Shown here: positions 36,535 to 45,838 of the stretch, piece after piece
Position numbering within the stretch: position 1 is the stretch's first letter
Layout: every line of letters begins with the position of its first letter
Assembly (NCBI GenBank): GCA_001898335.1
Contig: MKTS01000003.1
Location: 310,001 to 374,000 of the forward strand
DNA length: 64,000 bases
DNA from: Mucilaginibacter sp. 44-25
GTDB taxonomy: Bacteria; Bacteroidota; Bacteroidia; Sphingobacteriales; Sphingobacteriaceae
Direction: 5' to 3'
Made by a program: the position numbers and the translations under genes
The notes under the pieces: model-generated
What the model saw: the letters and a program-made list of their open reading frames with translations, nothing else
What the model was told of the DNA's origin: nothing
Databases searched by the model: none

Positions 36535-39500
36535 TCATTTAGAATTAAGTTGATCAAAGTAGTGTTTTATTTTTTGTTTATAGTATAAATTAAGAGCCGG
36601 GGGGACGGTTCTTATTTGTTCTGTTTGCTTAGCTTTAACCTGTTCATAGTCTCGTAAAGCTTTTATGTAACCGGGGGGTATATCCTGTGCGGCTTTGCTT
36701 TCTCTCTTATCGTCCTGCTCGCGCTGCTGTTCGGCTTTTTCAGCCTCCAGCAATCTGGTTTGTATTTGCTGCTGCCGCCTTAAGGCTTCATCGGTTATTT
36801 TCCTGTTTACGAGATCATTCTCGGTTTGTTCCATTTCTTTTGAAATTTTATCTAAATTTCCTAACCCGTTTTTACCATTTTTATTGTTCTCTCTGTTCAA
36901 CTGCTGTAACGATTGGCGGATAAGTTGTTGCTGGCGAGCCATTTTGGCAAACTGCTCACTCATACTGCCCTGCCCGCTTTTCCCCTGTGGCTGATTACCC
37001 TGCTTCTGCATCTGTTCGCGGGCCTGCTGCATATTCTTGTTAAGCTGCTGCTGCATCTTACTGAGCTGCGAAAGCGATTGTTGGTTGCCCTTGCCTTTTC
37101 CGCTTTTGCTTTTTTGTTTCTGTAACTGGTCAAGCGCCTCGTTTAACATCAGCGCGAGGTTATTCATGGCGGTCATGGCAAATTGCTGGCCTCTTAAAGC
37201 CTCGGGCGTTTTGTGTTCGCCCAGGTCATCAAGTGCCTGGTTAATATGATCGTTAATCGTAGTAATTTCTTTGTTTACTGAGCTTTGTATCTGTGGCACA
37301 CGCCGGCTCAGGGCATATAAACTATCCTCACTTGTTTTAAGATTATCCTTAATGTCTTTTTGCTTCTGAGCTATATCGCTATAGCCAGGATCGGTACTAC
37401 CCATGCCCCTTAACGATTGCATAATTTTTTCCTGCGCAAAGGAGCTGTTTACCAGGGCCTTCAACAATTCTCGCAGCTCGCGTGTGTTTATGCTGTTGCC
37501 GCTTTGCTGGCCTTCGGCGTCTTCCTGCTGCATTTGCTGTGCCATCTGCTGCATTTTTTGGGCGGCTTGCTGCTGCGCGTCTGATGCCTGTTTACGATTA
37601 TTGTTTTTTAGCGCTTCAGCGCCTTGTTGCATATCCTTGCTTATTTCCTGCTGTTGCTTTTGTGTGTCATTAAAGCTTTGCTTGTTCCCGTTAAGTTCAC
37701 TTGTTTTCTTTAGCTCGCCCAATGCTTGTTTTATGTCTTCGAATTGCTGGTTGAGCGCTTGCTGCCGCTGCAAGTCACTCGAGCTGTTCCCGTTTTGTTT
37801 ACTTTGGTCGGCCAGTTTTTGCTGTTCGGCAGATAGCTGGTGCAGGCGGTTAACGGTTTCATTTACCTTCTGCTCAAAATCAAGCTTCTTGTATAGCTCC
37901 AGTATTCGGTCCAATTCCTTTTTGAGCGATTTGTTATCCATCTGCATTTTCGAAAGGCCTTCACGTGTAGCATCTTTTTGGTTTTGCTGCAGCATTTGCT
38001 GTAATTTCTCCAGCATACAGCGCGTTTTTTCATCAAGTACATTGTTAAACAGGTTTTCAATCTGTTTTTGCATATCCAAAAGCTCTTGTGTTTGCTGCTG
38101 GTTTTCCTGGCGGTTGTAAAGGTTCTTTTTATTATCGTTCTGGATCTCTTTTATTAAGGCATCCAGATCTTTTCTTTTTTGCAGCAGGTCCTCTACCTGT
38201 TTTTTTTCATCAAAGGATAAGGTTTTTTTATCCAGTAATGATTCACTAAGCTTTTGCGCGGATTTTTCTACCTGCCCGGCAAGTTTAACTGCCGATGCCA
38301 TTTTTTGCTTAACAGCAACAGTGCCTGCGTTTAACTGGTTGGCCAGTGTCGGGGCATCCGGTATGTTGAGCGTTTTTTCGGGCGTATGCGCGGTTTTGGG
38401 TCCGTTAACCGCATCGTTATCTGCCACTTCAAAGTAATAGCTTAGGCTCTCGCCGGGCTTAAGTCCTATTGAGCGCAGGTCCCAGTAATAAAAGAATCCG
38501 CTTTGATTGCCATTTAGGTCGGCTTTAACCGGTTTGCGTACCTCGCGGATGTTTTTCCCAGCGCCTATGCGGTATACCAATGTTAAACCCGAGAAGCCAT
38601 GGTCGTCCTGTATGTGGCCATTAAAATATAAAGCCTTCATACTTACAGAATCTGGCCGTTCGTCGGCTTGTATGGCTGGCGGCCCATCCGTGATAACGTT
38701 TATACGATAAACGGCAGAATCATTACTGCTTACCTCTTTATTTGTCGCCTTGATCATATAGGTTCCAGGATTAAGTATGCGCTCAATATGTGTAAAAACC
38801 CCGCTTTTGGTTGGGAATAACCGTTGAGTATCTTGGTTGAGGCTAAATAACAAGTCGCTTGCGTTTTGTGTATACAGATCCCAGTTTATCACGGTCCCGG
38901 CAGGTACAGTGAGGTCGCCGGCATTATTGATCTGTTCGGTTTTCTTTTTGATGTAAGCCGGGTAATTGAGGCGTGCGTTAATATGGAGTAATACGGGCTT
39001 TGGATGTACCCTGATATCGTAAGCAGGAGAGAGGTACCCATTGCCGGATAAGCGGAAGCGAATATTTTGCTGCAAATTGTTAAAAAGGAAGCTAAAACGG
39101 CCAACGCTTTTTTTATCGAGTTTAAAAGTAGTGCCAGCCGTTTCAATGTACACGTTATCCGGAAAGTTATTGCCTGTAAGCATCACATTGAGCTTTAGGT
39201 CCTGTCCCTGTACCGCCTCAAGCTCAGTGTTTTTGATCTGAAATTGAAAAGGCGCTTTTGGCGCATAAAAGGTATTATGGTGAATGAGTCGGGTAGTGCT
39301 TTCAGTAAGTACAGACGGGGCTGCAAAAGCGATAACAATAATAATCGCCGCCGGTGGTATGGCCCATTTGAGGTAACGGTTATTCTCGCGCAGATCAATA
39401 GCCGATGGGAAGCTGATAGGTCTGAGCCTTTCTGTCCGATGTTTAATACTGGCTTCCAGCAATTCACGATGTTGAGAATCAAGGACCAACTGTTGCTTTA

Positions 39501-39849
39501 GCTGCAGCGTGTTAAGCAAGGAATCGTTAACGCTCGAAAAATGCTTACCTATAATTTCGGCAGCAGTAAAATGATCTATTGGTTTTTTGATGTTTAGCGT
39601 AGCCAGTAATGGCGGTAAAACCAGCCACGTAAATAATATGGCGTTGAGCAGTATAAAGAAGTAAAACAATAAGGTACGAACAGTGGTATTAAAGTTTCCG
39701 TAGTATTCTGTAATAGCGATAACCAGGTAAGCGGAGAAGATGCCGGCGCTTAAAAAAATAAGGCCCCGAAGCAGGTTGTTGTAATGATATTTACGAATGA
39801 AAATATTGACCTTCTCAATCAGCAGATCATCGTTGTTGGGTGCGGCCAT
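36535..39849 (-). CDS. DUF4175 family large membrane-anchored coiled-coil protein
   Basis: The 1,104-residue protein has two transmembrane helices (about 25-45 and 52-78) and a third near 152-172, then beta-rich segments. From about 510 to 1,070 it is a Gln/Lys/Glu-rich coiled coil with low complexity (for example QQQEISKDMQQGAEALKNN). The C-terminus is PPALNLYYKQKIKHYFDQLN. It matches the DUF4175 proteins widespread in Bacteroidota, whose function is unknown. It heads an operon with the RsbW-like ATPase and ybeY. The biased composition creates long spurious ORFs on the other strand. Confidence 0.88.
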   Translation of the reverse strand: MAAPNNDDLLIEKVNIFIRKYHYNNLLRGLIFLSAGIFSAYLVIAITEYYGNFNTTVRTLLFYFFILLNAILFTWLVLPPLLATLNIKKPIDHFTAAEIIGKHFSSVNDSLLNTLQLKQQLVLDSQHRELLEASIKHRTERLRPISFPSAIDLRENNRYLKWAIPPAAIIIVIAFAAPSVLTESTTRLIHHNTFYAPKAPFQFQIKNTELEAVQGQDLKLNVMLTGNNFPDNVYIETAGTTFKLDKKSVGRFSFLFNNLQQNIRFRLSGNGYLSPAYDIRVHPKPVLLHINARLNYPAYIKKKTEQINNAGDLTVPAGTVINWDLYTQNASDLLFSLNQDTQRLFPTKSGVFTHIERILNPGTYMIKATNKEVSSNDSAVYRINVITDGPPAIQADERPDSVSMKALYFNGHIQDDHGFSGLTLVYRIGAGKNIREVRKPVKADLNGNQSGFFYYWDLRSIGLKPGESLSYYFEVADNDAVNGPKTAHTPEKTLNIPDAPTLANQLNAGTVAVKQKMASAVKLAGQVEKSAQKLSESLLDKKTLSFDEKKQVEDLLQKRKDLDALIKEIQNDNKKNLYNRQENQQQTQELLDMQKQIENLFNNVLDEKTRCMLEKLQQMLQQNQKDATREGLSKMQMDNKSLKKELDRILELYKKLDFEQKVNETVNRLHQLSAEQQKLADQSKQNGNSSSDLQRQQALNQQFEDIKQALGELKKTSELNGNKQSFNDTQKQQQEISKDMQQGAEALKNNNRKQASDAQQQAAQKMQQMAQQMQQEDAEGQQSGNSINTRELRELLKALVNSSFAQEKIMQSLRGMGSTDPGYSDIAQKQKDIKDNLKTSEDSLYALSRRVPQIQSSVNKEITTINDHINQALDDLGEHKTPEALRGQQFAMTAMNNLALMLNEALDQLQKQKSKSGKGKGNQQSLSQLSKMQQQLNKNMQQAREQMQKQGNQPQGKSGQGSMSEQFAKMARQQQLIRQSLQQLNRENNKNGKNGLGNLDKISKEMEQTENDLVNRKITDEALRRQQQIQTRLLEAEKAEQQREQDDKRESKAAQDIPPGYIKALRDYEQVKAKQTEQIRTVPPALNLYYKQKIKHYFDQLNSK

Positions 39850-39941
39850 ATATTTCTCTAAACCATATTAACAGAAACATAACGAAAATAGCACAATAAT
39901 TAATATGCCACCAGCATGACGTTAATTTTGACATAGCTGGG

Positions 39942-39949
39942 TAATTTTG
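39942..39949 (+). promoter_or_regulatory. -7 box of the MFS exporter gene
   Basis: TAATTTTG fits TAnnTTTG exactly, 60 bases before the start codon. The -33 element is not clear. Confidence 0.5.
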
Positions 39950-40008
39950 CGCCAGTTGGTTAAATGGAAACAATAGCGGCTTTCGCTTAGCCGTTGAGAT
40001 ACTAACAA

Positions 40009-41271
40009 ATGGATATTAATACTTTCAAGGCCTTCGGCAGTCGCAATTATAGGTTATATTTCGCAGGGCAATCCGTATCGCTCATCGGTACATGGATGCA
40101 AAAGACAGCAGTAAGCTGGGTTATTTACACGTTAACACATTCTACCTTTATGCTGGGGCTTACTATGTTTGCCAGCCAGTTCCCATCATTTGTATTATCG
40201 TTATTTGGCGGGGTGGTATCAGACCGGTACAATCGTTTCCGGGTGTTGCTAACCACCCAGGTGGCTTCCATGATACAGGCTACCATACTGGCCGTACTGG
40301 TACTGCTTAAACATTACGCGGTTTGGGAAATACTTACGCTGAGCGTTATCCTTGGAGTAATTAACGCTTTTGATGTGCCTGCGCGGCAATCATTAGTTTA
40401 CGAGATGATAGAGGATAAGCACGATCTGCCCAACGCGCTCGCGCTAAACTCATCAATGGTTAACCTGTCACGGCTCATTGGGCCGGCTATAGCGGGCTTT
40501 ATACTGGAAATGTGGGGCGATGGGTTTTGTTTTTTGCTAAATGCTGTTAGCTTTATAGCTGTATTGGGTTCGCTGCTGCTTATGAAACTACCGCCATACA
40601 TTGGGCAAAAACATACCAAAAACGTTGTTGGCGAATTAAAGGAAGGGTTTACTTACCTCAAATCTACCCCATCTATTACTTTCGTGATCATGATGCTGGG
40701 ACTGATCAGCCTTTTGGTACTACCGTTTAGCACACTTATACCGTACTATGCCCGCGAAGTATTTAAAGGAAATGCTACTACCTTTGGGGTGATTGATAGC
40801 GTGATAGGTCTTGGCGCATTTAGCGGCGCTATATTTCTGGCTTCGTTAAAAGGCGGCAGTAATCTTAAAAAGATATTAAGCATAAACACACTGATATTTG
40901 GAATAGGGCTGGTGCTATTTTCGCATGAGAGCACCTATTGGCTCGCGTTGGTGTTTGCTACCATTGCAGGTTTTGGCATGATGTCGCAGATCACCATTAG
41001 CAATACGCTTATACAAACAAGTGTTGACCCCAATATGCGCGGCCGGGTGATCAGCTTTTATGCCATGGCCTATTTTGGATTGCAGCCTATTGGTGGGTTA
41101 CTTGTTGGCCTGGTTTCCAAATGGATAGGAGCGCCGGACACTATTTTATTTGAGGGGATCGCGGCGCTGTTGATAGGCTTATTGCACATCCGTTTTTTAA
41201 GAAAAGAAAAACTAAAGCAACAGGATAATGTAATAGCTGTTGATGAACATCATTTACAGGCTGCTGTTTAA
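40009..41271 (+). CDS. MFS transporter, EntS-like (MFS_3)
   Basis: The 420-residue protein has about 12 transmembrane helices. The start FGSRNYRLYFAGQSVSLIGTW, the loop GGVVSDRYNRFRVLL and the conserved AFDVPARQSLVYEMI are typical of the enterobactin-exporter-like MFS_3 family. It is probably an exporter of small molecules or drugs; the substrate is unknown. The downstream mgtC-like gene starts 10 bases after the stop and is probably co-transcribed. Confidence 0.92.
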   Translation: MDINTFKAFGSRNYRLYFAGQSVSLIGTWMQKTAVSWVIYTLTHSTFMLGLTMFASQFPSFVLSLFGGVVSDRYNRFRVLLTTQVASMIQATILAVLVLLKHYAVWEILTLSVILGVINAFDVPARQSLVYEMIEDKHDLPNALALNSSMVNLSRLIGPAIAGFILEMWGDGFCFLLNAVSFIAVLGSLLLMKLPPYIGQKHTKNVVGELKEGFTYLKSTPSITFVIMMLGLISLLVLPFSTLIPYYAREVFKGNATTFGVIDSVIGLGAFSGAIFLASLKGGSNLKKILSINTLIFGIGLVLFSHESTYWLALVFATIAGFGMMSQITISNTLIQTSVDPNMRGRVISFYAMAYFGLQPIGGLLVGLVSKWIGAPDTILFEGIAALLIGLLHIRFLRKEKLKQQDNVIAVDEHHLQAAV

Positions 41272-41281
41272 TATATAAACC

Positions 41282-41959
41282 ATGATATCTATATACGCCA
41301 TCCTGTTAAGACTGTTACTTGCCGCGCTGCTGGGCGGTGTAATTGGTTATGAGCGGCAACGCCACGATTGGGCGGCAGGCTTGCGAACCCACATGCTTGT
41401 TTGCCTGGGCGCCGCGCTAACCATGATAGTATCTATGGATGGCTTTGGCGATGTGCTTAACAAGCCGGGTGTTTCGCTTGATCCTTCACGTGTAGCCGCG
41501 CAGGTAATTAGCGGCATAGGTTTTTTAGGAGCGGGTACTATCTTGTTCATGAAGAACAAAGTAATTAAAGGGCTTACCACCGCGGCCGGCTTGTGGACCA
41601 CTGCCGCCATTGGCCTTTCAGCAGGCGGGGGCATGTATGTTACTTCAACGGCCACGGCAGTTATGGTGGTCATTATCCTTGCGGCTATTAAACCTATTGA
41701 GAAGAAACTGTTTGATAAAAACAAGTTCACCTCGCTGCGCATCAATATAAATAGCCGCCATACCGATATTAAAGCCATACAACAGGTTTTACACAACCAC
41801 CAAGTAGAGATGGATGAGCTACGTATATCGGCGGGAGATAACGATAACAGCGTAATAACCATTTTAATGGCAAGAGCCACCTCAGAAACGCCTTCCCTGG
41901 CGCTCTTACATGATGTGCGCAACCTGCCTGGCGTTAAAGAAGCGGAGCTCGGTCGTTAG
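41282..41959 (+). CDS. MgtC/SapB family membrane protein
   Basis: The 225-residue protein has four to five transmembrane helices in the first about 140 residues (LLAALLGGVIGYERQRHDWA; GLRTHMLVCLGAALTMIVSM; GIGFLGAGTILF). A soluble ACT-like C-terminal domain follows (about 150-225). MgtC proteins affect magnesium homeostasis and F-ATPase activity in other bacteria; the role here is not known. Confidence 0.93.
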   Translation: MISIYAILLRLLLAALLGGVIGYERQRHDWAAGLRTHMLVCLGAALTMIVSMDGFGDVLNKPGVSLDPSRVAAQVISGIGFLGAGTILFMKNKVIKGLTTAAGLWTTAAIGLSAGGGMYVTSTATAVMVVIILAAIKPIEKKLFDKNKFTSLRININSRHTDIKAIQQVLHNHQVEMDELRISAGDNDNSVITILMARATSETPSLALLHDVRNLPGVKEAELGR

Positions 41960-42151
41960 GCAAGCAAGTTAGCTGTTAACGCCTTTATATCCGTCATTTA
42001 TTTACCCGCAAGGACATTGAATACCCATTAAATACACTGTGATAGGTGTGTTTACTCCCCAATTGTATCGCGACCACTTGCCTACACCCCCGACGAGCTC
42101 TTCTTATTTAAACTAATTATAAATAATATTAGGAAAGAAAAATCCGTTTTT

Positions 42152-42159
42152 TAAATTTG
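42152..42159 (+). promoter_or_regulatory. -7 box of the TonB receptor gene
   Basis: TAAATTTG fits TAnnTTTG. The predicted start site near 42166 coincides with the left edge of the palindromic operator. Confidence 0.65.
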
Positions 42160-42166
42160 CGCTTAA

Positions 42167-42181
42167 TTAGACTTAATCTAA
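42167..42181. promoter_or_regulatory. Palindromic operator, probably iron-responsive (Fur-like)
   Basis: TTAGA-CTTAA-TCTAA has perfect 5-bp arms and lies between the -7 box and the start codon, where repressor binding would block transcription. The arm sequence resembles the Fur-type boxes I recall from Bacteroidota (TTTAGA...TCTAAA). The gene it controls is a siderophore-type receptor, which fits. The regulator itself is not in the window. Confidence 0.6.
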
Positions 42182-42189
42182 ATAGAGCG

Positions 42190-44649
42190 ATGAATAAATT
42201 ATACACATACCTACGCATTATCCCACTTTTAATTTTATCCCTGTTTTTAAATACATTGATCGTTAAGGCCGATGGTGAAGAAAATAACGGCAAAATATCC
42301 GGTATAGTTAAAACCAGCGATGATAAACCGGCATCATTAGTAACGGTTACCATTAAGGAATTAAACAAAAGTACTACTACGTCTAATGACGGCTTATTTA
42401 TATTCTATAGCGTTAAGCCGGGTACGTATACCCTTGTTGCGTCTTGCGTTGGTTGTAAACCCGAAGAGCAAACTGTAACCGTTACAGCAAATAAGAAAAG
42501 CATCATAAGCTTTAAAATTAGCGAAAGCTCGGCCCAGTTAAACGAGGTTATCGTTTCATCAACAAAATCCATCAATCGCAAAAAGTTAAGCATTGGTAAA
42601 ATGAACGTTTCGCCAATGGACCTGCCCCAAAGTGTTACTGTAATAGGCCGCGATGTGCTTGATCAGCAACAGTTGCTTCGATTGAGTGATGTGATCAGGA
42701 ATGTGAACGGTGTATATTTATACAGCAGCCGTGGCAATACGCAGGAAACATTTGGCGCCCGAGGTTACAATTTTGGAAGTAGCAACATGTTTAAAAACGG
42801 GTTCAGGGTTAATTCAGGTGCCGTTCCTGATATCAGTTCGCTGGAGCGTGTTGAGATATTAAAAGGCAGCGCTGCTTTGCTGTACGGAAATGTGGCCCCG
42901 GGCGGTATCTTGAACATGGTTACCAAAAAACCTTCGTTTAACCAGGGCGGCTCTGCATCCATGACCTATGGTAGTTATGATCTTTATCGCCCCTCATTTG
43001 ATGTTTATGGCCCTATATCTTCCAAATTGGCTTACCGTTTAAATGGCACCTATGAAAATGCCAAAAGCTACCGCGACAATGTGAAAACAGAGCGGGAGTA
43101 CATTAACCCTTCATTTATGTACAAGATAAGCGATAAAACAACCATAGTTGTTGAAGGCGATTACCTGAACTATGACTTTACACCAGATTTTGGAACAGGC
43201 CAGATCAATAACGTAATCGCCAATGTTCCGCGTAACCGGTATTTAGGCGCATCATGGTCAACCGGGAATACTAAGCAAACTACGGCCACGGCAACCATCA
43301 ACCATCAACTTAATAGCCTTTGGCAGTTGAGCGGCGGTTTTTCGTATCAGCATTTTAACCGTTCATACCAAACTACAGAGCGGGTATTGCCGGATGCCAA
43401 TGGCGACTGGGGCCGTACGCTGAACAGGGCCAGAACGCTTGAAGATTATTATACCGGTCAGTTTAATGTTACCGGCCAGTTTAATACCGGCGCTATTAAG
43501 CATAACATTTTAGCCGGAGCAGATGCAGACTGGTACCGCAATAATGCCTATACCTACGTTGCCACGGTAAACAAAGTATCGAGCTATCTCGATCAGAATA
43601 ACACGCCGCAAAATGCTGTTTATGATAAGATCAACATTTTTGATCTTAATAAATATCCACTTCGTACGGATAAACCACAAATGAACCCCTTTTATGACAT
43701 TGTAACGCCTACTAACCGGTTCGGTGTGTATGCTAATGATCTTATCAGTTTATCTGAAAAAGTTAAAGTGCTTGCGGGCCTTCGGTGGTCATACCAATAT
43801 GTATCACCAACTACAGTTACCAATTACACCACGGCTGCTACTGCTATGCCGGCTGTCGGTAAACAGGACAAAGCGTTTTCGCCACGCATAGGTGTAGTAT
43901 ATAAACCTTTATCCAACACCGCACTGTTTGCCAGCTACTCTAACTCTTTTGTAACTAATACCGGGACCGATATCAATAATAAACCGCTTGCGCCGTCATT
44001 GATAGATCAATATGAGGTTGGTATTAAAAACGATTTTCTGAATGGTAAACTGTCTGTGAACGTAACGGCCTATCGCATTAAAAACAATAACCTTGCCCAA
44101 ACAGCGCCATTTGCTGCCGATGGGGTTACACCTAATATTAATACCAATATAAAAGTACTCAGCGGCGAAACAAGAAGCGACGGCGTAGAACTCGATATTG
44201 CAGGCCACCCGGTTCAAGGGCTTGATGTTTTGGCGGGCTACAGCTACATTAATGCTAAATATACTAAAACGGGAACAGCTATTGGCAGTAACATAGCCGG
44301 GCAACCTTTGTTAAACACACCAAAACATGCCGCCAATACGAGTGTGTTTTATACATTTTATGATGGCGACCTGAAAGGCTTTAGAGTAGGCGCGTCTGTT
44401 TATTATCTGGGTAACCGTAGTGCGGGTAACGCGAATACTGTGGGGCAAACACAACCTATATCCAGGCTGGTTAATGTGCCAGGGTTTACTACTGTTGATG
44501 CGTCAATAGGTTATATCTGTAAAAGGTTTTCCGTTATGGGTAAGCTCTCAAATATTGGTAATGTACTTAACTACAATGTACACGAAAACTACAGTATCAA
44601 CCCTATACCGCCAAGGCAATTCTTAACCACAGTGAGTTATAAATTTTAA
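42190..44649 (+). CDS. TonB-dependent siderophore receptor
   Basis: The 819-residue outer-membrane receptor has a signal peptide (about 1-30), a carboxypeptidase-regulatory-like domain (about 35-115), a plug and a barrel ending LTTVSYKF. The plug motifs PQSVTVIGRDVLDQQQLLRL, VEILKGSAALLYGNVAPGG and LNMVTKKPS are those of FhuA/FpvA-type ferric-siderophore receptors rather than SusC. The ATG at 42190 is used because the in-frame ATG at 42157 would precede the likely transcription start. Iron regulation is suggested by the operator overlapping the start site. Confidence 0.93.
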   Translation: MNKLYTYLRIIPLLILSLFLNTLIVKADGEENNGKISGIVKTSDDKPASLVTVTIKELNKSTTTSNDGLFIFYSVKPGTYTLVASCVGCKPEEQTVTVTANKKSIISFKISESSAQLNEVIVSSTKSINRKKLSIGKMNVSPMDLPQSVTVIGRDVLDQQQLLRLSDVIRNVNGVYLYSSRGNTQETFGARGYNFGSSNMFKNGFRVNSGAVPDISSLERVEILKGSAALLYGNVAPGGILNMVTKKPSFNQGGSASMTYGSYDLYRPSFDVYGPISSKLAYRLNGTYENAKSYRDNVKTEREYINPSFMYKISDKTTIVVEGDYLNYDFTPDFGTGQINNVIANVPRNRYLGASWSTGNTKQTTATATINHQLNSLWQLSGGFSYQHFNRSYQTTERVLPDANGDWGRTLNRARTLEDYYTGQFNVTGQFNTGAIKHNILAGADADWYRNNAYTYVATVNKVSSYLDQNNTPQNAVYDKINIFDLNKYPLRTDKPQMNPFYDIVTPTNRFGVYANDLISLSEKVKVLAGLRWSYQYVSPTTVTNYTTAATAMPAVGKQDKAFSPRIGVVYKPLSNTALFASYSNSFVTNTGTDINNKPLAPSLIDQYEVGIKNDFLNGKLSVNVTAYRIKNNNLAQTAPFAADGVTPNINTNIKVLSGETRSDGVELDIAGHPVQGLDVLAGYSYINAKYTKTGTAIGSNIAGQPLLNTPKHAANTSVFYTFYDGDLKGFRVGASVYYLGNRSAGNANTVGQTQPISRLVNVPGFTTVDASIGYICKRFSVMGKLSNIGNVLNYNVHENYSINPIPPRQFLTTVSYKF

Positions 44650-44732
44650 TTAATGGAATCAGGGCCGCCTTATCGATATAAGTGAGGTGGCCTTTGCCTT
44701 AACTATGGCCAAACCCTGATTCTACTCACAAT

Positions 44733-44762
44733 TTGCGATTTTAACGCAATAAATTATATTTG
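44733..44762 (+). promoter_or_regulatory. Promoter of tRNA-Pro, textbook Bacteroidota type
   Basis: TTG (44733-44735) and TATATTTG (44755-44762) are separated by exactly 19 bases, matching the -33/-7 consensus of the primary sigma factor. It lies 45 bases before the mature tRNA. Confidence 0.85.
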
Positions 44763-44807
44763 CAGCGCTGTTTTATGGCAGCACCTTAAAATTTATAGTT
44801 TAACAAA

Positions 44808-44881
44808 CGGGATGTAGCGTAGCCCGGTATCGCGCCAGCATGGGGTGCTGGAGGTCGTAGGTTCAAATCCTGCCATCCCGA
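44808..44881 (+). tRNA. tRNA-Pro, anticodon GGG
   Basis: The acceptor stem CGGGATG/CATCCCG has discriminator A. The anticodon stem CCAGC/GCTGG encloses the loop ATGGGGT, giving anticodon GGG. The T-arm is GTAGGTTCAAATCCTGC. The 74-nt cloverleaf is complete; CCA is not encoded. Confidence 0.96.
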
Positions 44882-44903
44882 CGTATACCATTCAAAAAAG
44901 TAC

Positions 44904-44935
44904 AAGCCTCAGGCCTAATTGGCTTGAGGCTTTTT
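44904..44935 (+). terminator. Terminator after tRNA-Pro
   Basis: An 8-bp stem AAGCCTCA/TGAGGCTT is extended inside by GCC/GGC around TAATT, and is followed by a T-run. It lies 22 bases after the tRNA. Confidence 0.85.
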
Positions 44936-45056
44936 AATAAGCTTTATTTGTACAACAAACGCAACTTGTTTCGATAACTTATCTAATTAACTTTTCTTCC
45001 TGCAAACAACAGGGAAATGTTAAACGCTACGAAAGCGTTATCTTTAAGGGGTGCAA

Positions 45057-45812
45057 ATGAAAACAGATTTTATCTTTAACTTTCTTGAACCGGAGCCGGC
45101 TATATCTGCATTTGTTGAGAACATAGGCATGTTCCATAATCAATCGGATACCGCGAAAGAGGTGGTGGTGCTGCCTGATGGCCGCATTGATCTGTTTTTT
45201 TGGCAACCTGGCACGCAAGCCTATGAAGTGCTGCTAATTGGTTTAGAAACAGCGCCTGAGCAACGCTTTGTGCCGCCGCAAGCGAAGGCATTTGTGGTAA
45301 GTTTTAAACCTCCGGCCGTTGAGTATATTCTTAAGACCCGGGTAGCGGATATCATAGATATTGCCAAAAATTTTCCGGAGAACTACTGGGGTTTTGATAA
45401 AGATATTCTAACTGATTTTGATTTGTTTTATCGCCGTGTTTCAGCGAAGATCAAGGCACTTATACCTTTGAGTCCTGATCGCAGGAAACTAAAACTCTTT
45501 GATTTAATCTATAAAACAAACGGCGAAATGCCGGTTGCTGAACTGGCAGAACAGGTGGGCTGGAGCAGCAGACAAATTAATCGCTACTTTAATCAGCAAT
45601 ACGGACTGTCGTTAAAGGCCTATTGCAATATTTTACGGTTCAGGGCCTCTTTAAAGCATATTGCAAAAGGCAAATTATTCCCCGAGTTAAATTTTACAGA
45701 TCAGGCTTATTTCATAAAAGAGGTGAAGAAGTTCTCCGGTGTTTTACCTAAAGAACTATCGCGCAATAAAAACGACCGATTTATACTATTATCAGTTTTA
45801 AAGGAGCAATAG
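45057..45812 (+). CDS. AraC-family transcriptional regulator (DUF6597-type N-terminus)
   Basis: The 251-residue protein has an N-terminal sensing domain (FVENIGMFHN; VVLPDGRIDLFFW; FVVSFKPPAVEYIL) of the DUF6597 type, and a C-terminal AraC helix-turn-helix pair (about 165-245: VAELAEQVGWSSRQINRYFN). The ATG at 45057 is preferred to the GTG two codons earlier. A 6-bp hairpin (AACGCT/AGCGTT) lies just upstream at about 45023-45039. It is followed in the same direction by a TetX-like monooxygenase gene, its likely target or operon partner. Confidence 0.9.
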   Translation: MKTDFIFNFLEPEPAISAFVENIGMFHNQSDTAKEVVVLPDGRIDLFFWQPGTQAYEVLLIGLETAPEQRFVPPQAKAFVVSFKPPAVEYILKTRVADIIDIAKNFPENYWGFDKDILTDFDLFYRRVSAKIKALIPLSPDRRKLKLFDLIYKTNGEMPVAELAEQVGWSSRQINRYFNQQYGLSLKAYCNILRFRASLKHIAKGKLFPELNFTDQAYFIKEVKKFSGVLPKELSRNKNDRFILLSVLKEQ

Positions 45813-45838
45813 CTTTGTGCCTATAAAATTGATATAAT

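Noticed and set aside
37403..38119. 238-codon plus-strand ORF rich in Cys, Ser and Phe
   Set aside because: It is antisense to the Gln-rich coiled coil of the DUF4175 gene; CTG/CAG-type codon bias on one strand creates open frames on the other.
41347..41922. 191-codon minus-strand ORF
   Set aside because: It is a shadow of the MgtC-like gene, which has clear family motifs.
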